This document shows, piece after piece, positions 33,690 to 45,329 of a stretch of 64,000 bases of DNA; position 1 is the stretch's first letter; each line of letters opens with the position of its first letter. Both the position numbers and the translations under genes were made by a program. The stretch comes from Tetracentron sinense (taxonomy: Eukaryota > Streptophyta > Magnoliopsida > Trochodendrales > Trochodendraceae), in the NCBI GenBank assembly GCA_015143295.1, contig CM026563.1, forward strand, positions 496,001-560,000, written 5' to 3'. The notes beneath the pieces were generated by a model, which had not been told where the DNA came from, ran no database searches, and saw nothing but the letters and a program-made list of their open reading frames with translations.

Positions 33690-33850
33690 TTGCATATTTC
33701 TCCAAGGATCATAAGCTCACAAACAAGCTCACAAGAAGCTCATAAGAACTCGTAAGCTCACAAGAAGACTATAAGAACTCGAAAACTCACAAGAACTCAT
33801 AAGAAAACATGAGGTTTATAAGCATTCATAAGAATTCATAAGCATGAATA
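33690..33850 (+). repeat. Degenerate minisatellite, AAGCTCACAAGAACTCATAAG
   Basis: Roughly eight to ten diverged copies of an 18-21-bp unit with GCTCACAAGAA and CTCATAAGAA cores, inside the LTR. Looser copies extend back to about 33510. Confidence 0.75.
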
Positions 33851-35115
33851 AGACAATTTGTTTTCCATGAAAAGAACAAGTTTTATTAAAGATTTTCCAT
33901 GACGGAGTTTTTAAGCATGAACTTGTGATTAATATTTCCTTATGCGCTTGTATTTAATATTATAATAATGATATCACTGTTAGTTAGTAGTTTTGGCTCG
34001 CTGAGTATTCCATGTTCAGTCGTATATTTTATGTCGGCAGATTCCTTTAACATTTGCAATCCGGAACCATGGGTTGAAGAAGAGTACGAAGAAGAAAGGG
34101 ATCCGCCTATCCCGTTGCAACCACAGGAGGATAGGGATTTAGATGTGTGGCCCGATCTGGACTATTGCTGAGTGGAGTGATAGTGAGATATATTTTGTAT
34201 TTTGATAGGTGGGCATGTCCACCTTTACTTTTGTTATGTATGTACAAACTTGGAATACAGAGTATGTATAGAACAAGAAATTTTTAGGTTACGCTTCCGC
34301 ACTTTGATCTAAGCTTCCACACTATTCATGATTCTATTATGTTATGCCTTGGGTAATTTTTACAGGATGTTTGATATCGGATATGGCACATCACGAGTCA
34401 AAGTATCCCTAACTCCTAGGGGTATTTTGGGTCGCGACAACAGTATTGCCACAATCGAGCTATTTATTCATGTACCAAATTATCACCTTTTGAGGTGTGT
34501 TATGGTTTTCTTCCGCAATCACCATTTGACAATCTCTTTATGAGAAAAAAGGTAGAGATGGGGGTAAACAATGAAGCTGATAATGCTTTGAAATTCATAC
34601 AAAGAATCCAACTCATTTACTAAAGAGTTGAAGACCAATTGAAACAAGCACATAAGCACTATAAGGAGCGTTATGATAAGCATCGTGTTGAGCAACAATT
34701 TCAGGTTGGAGATATGGTATGGTTATACTTGGGAAAAGACGGATTGAAAGGGGCATACAAGAAATTGAAACCTATTTGGTATGACCCATTTAAAATTATT
34801 GAGTAATATTACGAGAATGTTTTCAAGTTTGATTTACCAGGGTATATGCAGGTGTATTCTGTGGTGAATATTGAAAATTTGAGGCTATTTGAGCCATATC
34901 TCTTGGATGAAAGAGAGGATAACATTATCTTACCGATGGTGCATGATTTGGTGCCTAGCGAGCAAGATACTACCAACCTTGTATTTGATAGGAAGACAAG
35001 GATGACTAGAAATGGGGAGCAACAATTTTTATGGATTTGGTCAATTTGTAAATCGAGCAAAGTAGTTCTACATGGAGTGAGTCAAAGAGAAGTTCTCTGT
35101 TACAACTTAATTTAA

Positions 35116-36600
35116 TCCAAATTAATGGACATAAAATCAAGAGTAAAAATAATATACTTGCAAGTGCACAAGTGACACAGTTGATATATCTGGTGAGCAC
35201 AGGGTCGAATCCACAGTGATTGACTATTGTGCAACAAGAATTAAGGAAACGAAATCTAAAGAGAAGAGAGATTTAAAATCGGTTTTCCACTCAATGAGAA
35301 TAGAGCAAAAATCACTGATAACTGTAAAGCAATGAAAAAGAGGTCTAAGGCTTCAGAAAAATCCACCTATCTCTCCTTATGCTTAGATTTGGATGAAAAC
35401 ACATCTAGAATTAAATAAAAATTTAATCTAGATGAAAAATTATACATAAAACCACTGACCATTAAATTCAATTGAATAATTAGAGAAATTTGAAGAGTAC
35501 TCTGTATCTAACTCACAGGGGATCCAAGCATTCCATATATCAATAGATCATATGAAATCAAAGAGCATATAGAGAAGAACAATTAACCAAAATAAGAACT
35601 ATTCAATTAGAATTAATGGTCAAACCATCCACATCATCCACATAAATCAGAAAAAGGTTTCAAATCCCTAACCTTAGAAAGGTGTTTAGCCCACCATGAT
35701 TGGAGTTGTCATCCTCCTTAATGGTATTCCAAACACTACAATAAAATAACTCAAAAAAAAGCTAAAAGAAGAAGAGAGAAAAGAGAATGAGAAAAGATCA
35801 GAGAGCCCCAAAAGTCTCTCACTTTAGGTTTATATAGACTAAAGGGAAGAAGAGAAAGGAAAAACAAACAAAAGAGAAACTTCTAATTCCAAAATTCCAA
35901 CCAAAATTGCACTTCCCTCTACTTGACGATATGTTTTGACCTCTTAAACGTCCGAATTAGGAGATCTTCGTGAAATATAATTTTGTTCCCCTTTAAGTCT
36001 TCTTTCCAAAATATCAAACCTTGCCTTAATTCGAATTTTGAGTTAAAAGTTATGTCAAAATTAATAAGTACTGTCTAGATTAGGCGGGAATCCGGGAAAT
36101 CCTCATTCTTTGTTTAGGATTGGTTGCTAAATAATAGCACTCCTCTAGCCATCCACGAAATTTCTTGTTTTTCTTGTAGATTTAGTTGACCTCCATTAAG
36201 CTCCTTACTTGAATTCCAAAATCTACCCAAATTAAAGAGTTCTTGTGACCAAAATAGGCTTTTTTTTTTTTTCTGAAATAGAAACATCAATATAACACAC
36301 TTCTTCTTTCTAATTCAAGAGAGTTCCACCATTTTTATGCCAAAATCATATTAATCCATATCTTCCTAAGATTCTCCAGCCATGTTGTAGAATCTTTCTA
36401 TACTTGGTCTTGGGCTTTGCTCTTGGGCTTTGACTCTTTGACTTGAGACTTGGCTTCTTGGACTTTTGGCTTGGGCTTTGCTCTTTGGGCTCTAGCTCCT
36501 ATAGATCTTTGAGTTGAACATGGGCTATTTGAAACTTTGGACTTCTTGAATCACGAGAATCACGAGAGTAGTCTGGGGTTAGGATTCCTACAAAAAATAA
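35116..36600 (-). mobile_element. LTR-like sequence, probably minus strand, ends not fixed
   Basis: GTGCACAAGTGACACAG, then GGTGAGCACAGGGTCGAATC, CACAGTGATTGAC matches a motif common in plant gypsy LTR sequence. TGTTACAACTT at 35098 and GATTCCTACA at about 36590 could be TG...CA ends, but no flanking duplication fits. CTTGGGCTTTG repeats lie at 36410-36530. Called by style and motif only; a fossil without coding capacity. Confidence 0.4.
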
Positions 36601-37571
36601 ATACACGTAATAAGTCTCTCTTAAAAATATTTTGCATGCGGTCTTTCAAGATATGTATGAATACATGCAAATGCATCATGAAAATTAAGAGAAAAAGGAC
36701 AATGCAATGGTGAGAAGAGAATACACCATTTTACGTGTAAAAATGAAGATATAAACCAAAGAAGTATGATAATGCTTATTTAAATGGGGATAATTAAGCA
36801 AAATTAAGAGAGAAGTTGTCTCACTTGATTGATGTAGCTTTTGAGGGACCAAAAGCCTCCTTGGCGGGGAGGCCTGATCCGTGAGAGATCTTTAGGAGTG
36901 GGAGACGTGTGGGGTCCACTCACTAACCCCACGTCTCACACTTAAAGAGTTTGAAAATTTTCAAACTCCTAATTTTGTGAGACTTTTTTTGGGCTTTCTT
37001 TTATCAAAAGAGGGGGAAAACCAAAAAAGAGTACGCTCTTGTTCTCTTTTTGCTGAGATAGAAAGAAGAAGAGGAAATATATAGAGGAGAAGAAATTTTG
37101 GGTGTATTTGTGGGGCTAGTACCAAAAGGTAAGTGATCTTCAAAATATCCTTGTACTTCTTTCTAATTTCTTGATAGTGGAAATTTTGTCATTTATTTGG
37201 CCGTGAATGTTTTTCCTAAATTGGGGTTTTACCACGTTAAAAAAAATCATGCGTCCTTGATCTATTATTTTAATTATTTTTATGGTTTATTTTAATCCCT
37301 ACATAAACTGTTGGGGATTGGTTCGGTACCCGAAATAAATTTCAAAATTGATTTGTTGACGGTAAGAATCACTCCACACATCTAATTAACTACATTCAAA
37401 GAGCCATTTTCCAAAGAACAATTTTCCATCTGCCAACGAATCAAAGAGTCTTCCAAAGAGTCTTTTCGTCCATAACTACTCAACCTTTCATATCTACTCT
37501 TACTCTATGCCTAGGTGGCATCTCTGAGCGCTCTCCTTGTTTATGTTTATGATGCCACGGTCTCCCACATA
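36601..37571. other. Spacer, no gene recognised
   Basis: Contains GTGGGGTCCACTCACTAACC and an imperfect inverted repeat AGTTTGAAAATTTTCAAACT at 36947-36966. AGAAGAAGAGGAAATATATA and CAAAAGGTAAGTG near 37070-37135 resemble a leader and donor, but no coding exon follows. Nothing firm. Confidence 0.4.
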
Positions 37572-37789
37572 TTATTAGTAGGGTAAATTACACTCACCTC
37601 CCCTAAGGTTTGGTGAAATTTCAGAAACCTTTCCTCTAGTTTCTGAAATTACACTGCCCTCCCCTGTCAGGCTCTTAATATTAACACTGTTAACTAAAGT
37701 TACCATTTTCCCATTTTACCCCCCTATTTCTTGATTGAGGAAACAATTCTTTATTGTTTGAAAGCTCAACCAAAGAAAAACATAAACTC

Positions 37790-38640
37790 CCAAGCCACCA
37801 TGTGTCCCTTTTAATACCCACTATCTATGATTAAGATTTACTCAACCTTAGGATTTATCCATCTAACCTTAGTTTTAGGGTAAAAATAACTTTAAGTTGG
37901 TTATGCTTAACCGCAATTAAAGAGGGCTCTACAAGCCGCCGTGTGTCCCTTTTATCACCCACTAACTGTGGTTAAGATTCATGCATCCCTAGGATTCATT
38001 AATCTAACCTTGGTTATAAGAAAATAAAATAAAATATTAATCTTTGGTTAATTATGTTTAACAACAATTAAATGATCTCTATAAGCTGCCACGTGTCCCT
38101 TTTAGCACCCACTAACTATGGTTAAATCTCACTCACCCCTAGGGTTCATCCATCAAACCTGGATTTTTAGAATAACAAAAAAACCTTAAGTTGCTTATGC
38201 TTAACCACAATTGAAGGGAGTTCTACAAGCCACCACGTGTCCCCTTTAACGCCCACAAACTGTGGTTAAAATTCACTCACCCATAGGATCCATCCATTTA
38301 ATCATGATTTTTAGAAAAAAAAAAACCTTAGGATGATTATGCTTAACCACAATTAAAGGGGCGTCTACAAGCCGCCACGTGTCCCCTTTAACACCCACTA
38401 ATTGTGCTGAAGATTCAAGGATTAATCCATCTAACCTTGCTTTTAAGAAAAAAAAAATATTAACCTTAAGTTAATTATGTTTAACCACAGTTAAAGGATC
38501 TCTATAAGTCACCATGTGTCCCTTTTATTACCCACTAACTATGGTTAAGATTCACTCACCCCTAGAGTTCCTATATCTAAATTGGTTTTTAGAAAAAAAA
38601 AATATATATATACTTGATTTTGGAAATATATATTAACCTT
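37790..38640 (+). repeat. Six-unit tandem array, period about 140-150 bp
   Basis: Each unit reads AAGCCGCCACGTGTCCCTTT, TAACACCCACTAACTGTGG, TTAAGATTCACTCACCCCTA, GGGTTCATCCATCTAACCTT, then an A-rich stretch and CTTAAGTTGATTATGCTTAA, CCACAATTAAAGG. Copies start near 37790, 37930, 38080, 38222, 38363 and 38502. It fills the Mutator-type element. The same unit occurs singly elsewhere in the window and in part inside Helitrons. Confidence 0.92.
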
Positions 38641-38716
38641 AAGTTGATATTATTAACCTTGGTTAGAAACCAATTATCATTTATTTTTCTTGAATTAACT
38701 AACCTTGTGTTGAGAA

Positions 38717-41033
38717 TGTAAGCACCCTATTTTTGCACCCCCTATCCCTCTTCCCACTTCTTCAAATGCTCCAAGGTTTACCCAAGCCCAAGCCCATTTG
38801 GCCATACTTGTACCCAAACAACTCAATCAAGCTCAATTACTTAATTCCATTACCCAAGCCCAAGTAGTCAAGCCTAATTACCCAATTGTATTAGCCAAAA
38901 CTCAATTGCTTTAGCGAAAGCCTAATTACCATAGCCCAAGCCCAATTGTCATAGTTAAAGTCCAATAACCATAACCCATGACCCATCTACTAACAACCCA
39001 TGATCCATAAGGTCTAGTCCACATACCCACATCCATTCAACCCATATCCAAGGCCCACTAACCCAAGTCCACTTTCCTACAAAAGACCTTTTATTTTTTC
39101 TTCAAACCCCAAATAGCCCCATTTTTATGTTTACACACCTTTTTGACCACCCAATCATCTCTCACCAAGTACACACCTTTTTGACTAACCAATCACCTCT
39201 CATACTCCCTTACACCTCTTACAACTCATTCTTACACCTTTTACAAAACAATTAATTCTCTTACACTCCTTTTGACCACCCAATCACCTCTCATCAAGTA
39301 CATACCTTTTTTATTACCCAATCACTAACCACATCAATTTTGACCAACCAATCACCTCCCTTCTTCTCACCCAACCCTCTATTAATCACCAAATTACTAC
39401 AACCCCTTGAAACCTCTATAAATACAAGACACTCATAAGCCATTTCTTCCACCTCTAAAATCTCAAGTGGAAACCCTAGCTCTTCCTCCTCTCACCCCAT
39501 TTATTTCTTTTTAGCCTTGAAGAAAGTTAGAAGAAGCCAAGGTTTAGAGTGTGTAGAGAATTCTAGGACTAAAAGCCTAGAGTTCTTCACTAACTCTCTT
39601 CCTTTGTGGACTCTAAAAACTCATCACCTCTTGGAGCATTGGAGAAGTAGTCTTAGAGGAGTAGGCACTCCTCCTTTTATTCTTTATCTTCTTCTTTACT
39701 TCATATCTTTTTTTTATTTGTAGTCTTATTCTAGAATAATTTGGGAAGACCTTTCTTTTCTCAAGTTTAGTTGGGTCTCTCTACACCAATCTAATGGTGT
39801 AGAGGGACCCCACCTCAAAAGAAATGAGATGTCTTATATTTTCTCTCGTGTAAATATTTCTTTTTTTCATATGTACCCACTAGTGTGGATATGGGTAGGC
39901 CCATAGAGAGTGGAAGCTAAAGCTATACCTCTCTTTTTATTTTGTTTCTTTATTTTGATTCTAGTCCTTCTTCTAGAATCATTTGGGAAACTCATCATCA
40001 CTCCAATTTTCATAGTTGAATCTCATTACATCATTCATAATGGTGTAAAGGGACTACATTAGAGAGGAGATGATGAGTTTTCATTTTCTTCACTTATCAC
40101 TTTTTCATTTCTTTCTTTTTTCTTCATGTTCTATTTTGAATGGATAAATGATGACTTAAGGACCTAGGGACTTAAAGAGGACTTTATCCAAAATGCCTCA
40201 TATCAATAGACAATGATATTTGATTTATTATCAACACCAATCCAACAAAATAGGTGTTGGCAATAGACCATTTACTATTCACAATGCACACCCCTCTTTA
40301 TGTCCTAAAAATAATCTTTTAGCCTAACTTTTCCTTAGTCTTTCTCTTGAATTAAATTTGACGTTAGTTAAGTTTGCCAAAATTTCACCTATATGAAAAT
40401 CCAAAAAAAAAGAACATGATAAAATCTCAAAATACCAAAAACATTACAAAATCTCAAAATACCAAAAAAATCTAAAAATACCAAAAGACCAAAAACATGC
40501 TTGCTAGATCTTGGTTAGCCTACTCAACCATGGTTAATACCCTTCTAACCGCGATTAGACCTAGACCTTGCACTTGACCAACCCGGTCAACTAAACCCTA
40601 GCCCATAGGCTAGACCCTTGACCACCTTATGCACACACACATGCACCCTTAGCCTTGGCACGGGCACATGTGCCAGAACTACGCTCGGTCTGATCTCACC
40701 CCAATGTGAGTACGTAGGCAACCCAACCCGGGTTCGACCCTAGCCAATCTAGCTTTCTTTCTTTCTTGGATTAGCATTTGATTAAACATTTAGACATTTT
40801 AATTAATATTGAGTTTAAATTTGGCTTAAATTTAGGGAGTAGGTAACCATTGCAAAATGGGGGTCTTGGGGTGCCTAACACCTTCCCCAGGACTTAATCG
40901 AACTGCTTATCCTAACTCTAATAGACCATTTGCCTTATCCAAATCAATCCGGGATCTATCCCTAAGAATAAATAGGTGGCGACTCTTAGTCAAACCACAA
41001 ATGTGAAAGTGGGTAGAAAAATCCATGCTCACA
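38717..41033 (+). mobile_element. Tat-like Ty3/gypsy solo LTR nested in the Mutator-type element
   Basis: Starts TGTAAGCACCCTATTTTTGC and ends CATGCTCACA, flanked by the perfect duplication GAGAA (38712-38716 and 41034-41038). GGTGCCTAACACCTTCCCC and TAGGTGGCGACTC near the 3' end are typical of Tat/Ogre LTRs. TATAAATACAAG near 39417 could be its TATA region. Solo, with no coding part. The 3' third parallels 640-1085. Confidence 0.93.
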
Positions 41034-41242
41034 GAGAAAAGGGTAATTTAGACATTTTAAAATGCTTAAATTATGACATCATCAAAATCCATCCATAAAT
41101 AACGGTAAACTTAAGGGAATGGAGAATTTGTTACAACAACCAAAGTTGAGGGAAGGGTAGTGTAATTTCATAAACTAGAGGGGAGGTTTTTGAAATTTCA
41201 CCAACCCTCAAGGGAGATGAAAGTAATTTACCCTTATTAGTA

Positions 41243-41790
41243 TCAAGGGACGTGATTTAAAACTCTCCATAGTGCCTCCTATCGAGAGCTGGACAGTGAG
41301 ATTCAAGATCTAATGGTTTCAAGCTTTAGTAGGGGCCCTCATTTAAATCACTTGTAGACATGGAACCGTTCGATTTCAAATCCAATGGTCTAGCCCTCGA
41401 TAATAGGTACTATCAAGAGTTTTTCATCACTTTCCTAGTATCAAACTCTTTTCCCGAGTTCCCCATGCATCTCTCCCTAAACGAGGGGCCCGTTCATCTC
41501 CCCACAAATCCCTCCCCCTCTTGATTTGTTTAGAGAGGTTTGTATTGGGAAGAAGAAGACCCCCTCTTTCACTCTGCCCAATCATCCCCTCAAATTCCTA
41601 CCTCGAGTCATGTGAGATATCTGAAATAAGGAAATGCGCATGTGACAGAGATTAATAGTAGCAATAAAAAAGCAGGGAATACCGTCCTACTCACCATGAA
41701 TGTGGCTAGCACGATTACAAGAAGAGAAGCTCATAATGAGGCAAAATATGAGCAGGCCTGAAGCAAGCAAGGTTGTGTAACACTTCTTTT
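41243..41790. other. Spacer, no gene recognised
   Basis: Continues the sequence interrupted by the Mutator-type element at 37581. Low-complexity and mixed sequence; nothing I can assign with confidence. Confidence 0.4.
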
Positions 41791-41799
41791 ACTAGTTGT

Positions 41800-42540
41800 T
41801 AAACGCTCGACTCCAGTGGAAGCTAATTAAGGAAAAGCGCAACAAGGGACTGTGTTTTTATTGTGATGATAAATTCTAGCCAGGTCACAGGTGCAAAAAC
41901 CCCAAGTTGTTTATGATTGAGAGTGTTCTAGGTAGCAGATTATGAGGAAGTTCACGAGGTGGATATGGAAGAAATTTCATTCGTATAATGAATGGATCGT
42001 TACATAGCTAGCCCGTTGTTGTGCTGATTGATAACGTACGTACGTCTCCACTCATAATTTCTTAAATCCCGGGTGGCTAAAAACAGTTTGCATTCCGTTC
42101 CAGCAAGGACCTCAATTTGAAGTGATGGTTGCCAATGGCCAGTGGCAACTGATTGACGGGAGCCACGATCCAAGGTATATATTCCCATTACGGACGGCTG
42201 ATTTTTTTCTTGCTCAACTTGGGAGGATGTGAAGCTTTGTTAGAGGCCAAGTGGCTATGGGACTTTTCACAACACACTATGTTTTATACGGATGGCTCTA
42301 GAGAGTACTGCAGCTTTAAAAAGGAGGGTTGTGATGAGCAGTCTACATTTAAAAGGAAGATACGCAATATTGGAGGGAAGGCATTGATACTCCAGCTATG
42401 CAATCTTGTGACAACTACGTACTCAACCCAAGGTTGAGCATCCGCAGTTGCAACAGCTGCTAGTCGTGTTCAGCAAAGTACGTGTTTTCAGAACCCATGG
42501 GGCTGCCACCTCTACGAAGCCATTCTCTTTAAAACTATTT
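41800..42540 (+). mobile_element. Ty3/gypsy fossil, gag to start of RT, heavily eroded
   Basis: Near 41850-41905 a GLCFYC...PGHRCK pattern is the gypsy zinc knuckle. Near 42080-42180 a stretch including PFQQGPQFEVMVANGQW resembles the protease region. Near 42455-42530 an EPMGLPPLRSHS stretch matches the segment just before the RT. The order and spacing are compressed, so internal sequence has been lost, and the frame is broken many times. A fossil unrelated to the one at 32.2 kb. Confidence 0.7.
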
Positions 42541-43831
42541 TGTTTAATTATTTAATAAGAAATAATCATTGGAAAGGTGGACGTTCTTAAACTTTTCAAA
42601 AAAAAAAATTATATTATTTAATAGGGCATTCTTATTGGACAAGGGAACAACTGCTCCTGTAAACAAAGAGAAACAATATATGTAAGATAGGACAATTGTC
42701 TCGTAAATAAGGAAAAACAGTACATGTAAGATATGTACAAAATGTATGGATGAAATGACCCACAAACTTAGTCGTCAAAATTTTTCCTAAACCCCCGTCC
42801 CTTAAACCAAATGTGCCCCCCTACAGTTAGTTCTTGGCTTCACCCCTAATCGACATTTGTGAGAAATAGAAGTGTTGACACAGTCCAGAGGGTTACCGGA
42901 GCCAGTCTACTGATGTTTCTGTTTTTCTGCTGATAATTCTTATGATTTCAATTTCTTTCGGGAAGAGTTTTAGGTTGATCAGCTCGCTTTAATTTGTTGG
43001 TGACAATGTTTAGGATCCTGATGCTGGCGATGATCTAGAGTCTATCCATATCAAGGCTGCGAAGCAATTTCTCCAAAAAAAAAAAAAAAGGCTGCGAAGC
43101 ATTTCAGGTGATTGTGACCATTAATGTGTTTTCATAGGAATTGTTCTAAGAGTATAATATAAAATCAGAAGAGAATCTAATATCTTTAGAAGTACCGTAT
43201 CGACTTCATGGCCTATAACACAACTCCTGTTGAAGTCTCTCAGCTAGGCTAATATTGTGACTATGTGCTGAAAATGGTGACTGAGTAATGACATACAGAT
43301 GGTATGGACACTACTTTTTACATCACAAAAAGTTATCCCCGAGCAGTACATCAAAAAATGTTGATCAAGGAATCACCTAGAAATCATTGGTGAGGGTAAT
43401 TTAGAAATTTATTTATTAATAGAGATTAATTTTCATGGAGAGCTCTTTATAATTACACTTTTACCCCCATATAATATAAAAAGGGAGCTTGGAGAGCTCC
43501 GCTTGATATTTAAACTGTTATCAATATCGCAATGTACTACAAGAGAATGTTCCTTTAGCATCATCCTCAACTCAGGATAATGCTAGCCCCATCATTCTCC
43601 CCTTATTTGAACAAAAAGAGATAAAAATAAAAATTGTGGGCTCCACAAAAAGCTGATATATTCTTTTGTTTTTTTTTTCAAATGAGGGGAGAGTGATTGA
43701 CAGTGACAGCAAAGTGGGGTCAGCATTGCCCACTCACTAATAAGCAAATTTCGAATCTTATTATTTCTGTGTTTCCCTCCCAACATTCCATACTAATTAT
43801 AGTTTCTCTATAATTTGAGCTTTTGTACTTA
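42541..43831. other. AT-rich spacer with a TE-end motif
   Basis: GTTCTTGGCTTCACCCCTAA at 42829 resembles the CCTGGCTCCGCCCCT motif at 53268 and 53498, which marks ends of an abundant plant repeat. GGCTGCGAAGCA is repeated around the poly-A at 43055-43100. No gene recognised. Confidence 0.45.
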
Positions 43832-44160
43832 TCTTCTTTCTTTACTATTATAATAGGAGAGGCAGGAGAAGTCTGAATTTTCTAAAATTCCTAAACTACC
43901 CTTATATAAAACAAAATTTTAATTTAATGTTTTACTTTAATTCTCAAACTACCTTCATCTATCTATTTAAAGAATAGAATCACAGTTAATCGCGATTGAA
44001 CTCGGGGAGAGTTCAATCGCACCCGCGGGTTAACACGTGTCCCTTTTAACTCTTATTAACTGTGGTTAACTCTTTCCCCTTGCTCTCACATGCAACTCTT
44101 ATTAACTGTAGTTAACTCATTTCCCTCGCTCTCACATGCATCGCATGTGCCACCCGCTAG
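43832..44160 (+). mobile_element. Non-autonomous Helitron, 329 bp
   Basis: Starts TCTTCTTTCTTTACTATTAT after an A and ends GCCACCCGCTAG before a T. Hairpin CACATGCATCGCATGTG at 44133-44149, 11 bp before the end. Internal CACGTGTCCCTTTTAACTC and TAACTGTGGTTAACTC match the Helitron at 7906-8379. No coding capacity. Confidence 0.92.
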
Positions 44161-44340
44161 TTAACATTAATAGATATAAAGAGGCTTTATCATTATGGTA
44201 CCACGAATTTGTCAGTATTGATCAAGGAATCACTTAGAATTCATTGGTCATGAGGGTTTTTTTAGAAATTTATCCATTAATATCGCAACGTACTAAATCA
44301 TGCAAGACAATATGCCTTTAGCATCCTCCTCACTAATAAG

Positions 44341-44422
44341 CTAATTTAGAATCTTATTGTTTCTTCATGGTTTACTCCAAGCTAATTTAGAATCTTATTG
44401 TTTCTTCATGGTTTACTCCAAG
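44341..44422 (+). repeat. Direct repeat of about 40 bp
   Basis: CTAATTTAGAATCTTATTGT, TTCTTCATGGTTTACTCCAA occurs twice in succession without visible change, a recent tandem duplication. Confidence 0.9.
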
Positions 44423-44463
44423 TAATCCATACTAATTATAGCTTCTCTATAATTCGAATTTCC

Positions 44464-44612
44464 CAAAAAAAAATAAAAAATTACACGGTCTAGGGGTTAA
44501 TTTCTGCTCAACACAAGTGTGGGAAATTCAACAACGCCCACCTGCGGGACTCGATCCTAGATTCACCCTCCTAAGGAGGGGATACACTACCACTGGGCTA
44601 GTCCCATGGTGT
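44464..44612 (-). mobile_element. tRNA-derived SINE, minus strand
   Basis: On the minus strand TAGCCCAGTGGTAGTG is a clear pol III A box and GGATCGAGTCCC, about 35 bp on, a B box. The element ends in a T-rich run (plus strand CCCAAAAAAAAATAAAAAA at 44462-44480), as known for some plant SINEs that terminate in T. A possible short TSD around TTTCCC could not be confirmed. Different family from the SINE at 29162. Confidence 0.75.
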
Positions 44613-44924
44613 GTAGTTTCCCTACTTATTAATATTAATAGATATAGAGAAGCTTTATCATCATGGTACCACAAATTTGTTGATCAGGTGTTAACCGAAA
44701 ATAAATGACTAATTATTCATAGACAATAGAAAACTTGTGGGCTTTTTGGATGTTGAAAAATGCATCATTGTTGGTTAATTTATCTTGTCAACTCTTTGAT
44801 ATTATTGGTTATTGTAAAGGATAAAATTCGTAAAATTGATTAAGTGTTGGAGAACGAGCTAGTTTTCGTTGTTATGATCACCGAAGGGTGGCACATGGAT
44901 CACGTTGTTAAAATAGAGGGATGA

Positions 44925-45065
44925 TCCGTTGTTTGGTCTACAACATACCCGTTGTCTATTTCACAACGTTCCTGTTATCTTGTGAACAACGTTCCCGTTG
45001 TATTCTCGATAATGTATTCATTGTCTTATACGCAACGTATCCGTTGTCTTCAGAATAAGTGTATT
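44925..45065 (+). repeat. Degenerate tandem repeat, CAACGTTCCCGTTGT core
   Basis: Five copies about 25-30 bp apart (ACAACATACCCGTTGTC, ACAACGTTCCTGTTATC, ACAACGTTCCCGTTGTA, AATGTATTCATTGTC, GCAACGTATCCGTTGTC). The core is nearly a palindrome, with an ACAACG arm facing CGTTGT. No gene overlaps it convincingly. Confidence 0.8.
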
Positions 45066-45329
45066 GAATATCTTTTTAACGCATACACAACAAACCCGAG
45101 CTTGGGTCAACAACGAGACCAACTTGTAGAAGGAAGTGGTCAGAAGGCGATCATTCTACTCTGACGGTAGGTGAAAAGCACTGTCTTGACATTTAATGTT
45201 GGTCACTTCGTCATGTTGTCAGAACTAAACCGACTCAACTAATAGTAGGCTTCCACGTGTGACACGTAAGGTACCAAATCTGTCTGACATATTTTGTAAT
45301 GAATATAGAGCACGTGGTATGAGCATCTA

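Larger units (their letters stand above)
32697..34439 (+). mobile_element. Solo LTR of another gypsy element, nested in the gypsy fossil
   Basis: TGTAGAACCCC...GGTCGCGACA, with TG...CA ends and flanking GCAGT (32692-32696) and ACAGT (34440-34444), a 5-bp TSD with one mismatch. The ends resemble those of the LTR at 6737-9916 (TGTAGA.ACCC, TTTTGGGT.GCG.GACA), so both probably come from related chromovirus-type families. It interrupts the integrase region of the older element. Confidence 0.8.
32200..35115 (+). mobile_element. Ty3/gypsy fossil: integrase to the 3' part of pol
   Basis: At about 32260-32690 the translation shows an integrase core with VVVDRFSQM, a HPQTD-type motif and a VVNRT segment. 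After an intervening solo LTR it resumes at about 34445 with the integrase C-terminal region (HYKERYDKHR, VGDMVWLYL) and a VYSVVNIENLRLFEP ending. The gag, protease and RT parts are missing. The element is old and broken several times, and it is split by the LTR at 32697-34439. Confidence 0.85.
37581..41233. mobile_element. Mutator-type element with internal array and nested LTR
   Basis: The left end GGGTAAATTACACTCACCTC, CCCTAAGGTTTGGTGAAATT and the reverse complement of the right end (GGGTAAATTACTTTCATCTC, CCTTGAGGGTTGGTGAAATT) are inverted repeats over at least 100 bp. They are flanked by the 9-bp duplication TTATTAGTA (37572-37580 and 41234-41242), as for Mutator-like elements. Without the nested Tat-like LTR (38717-41033) the element is about 1.3 kb, mostly a tandem array, and has no transposase. 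Confidence 0.92.

Noticed and set aside
33968-34171. Acidic protein EEEYEEERDPPIPLQ and so on
   Set aside because: The frame lies wholly inside an LTR bounded by TG...CA and a TSD; equivalent segments in LTRs are noncoding.
37581-37720. Independent MITE only at the left end
   Set aside because: The inverted partner and identical 9-bp TSD at 41234 show it is one end of a larger element.
39517-39723. Short protein-like frame in the Tat-like LTR
   Set aside because: Inside a solo LTR with perfect TSD; low-complexity hydrophobic tail, no domain.
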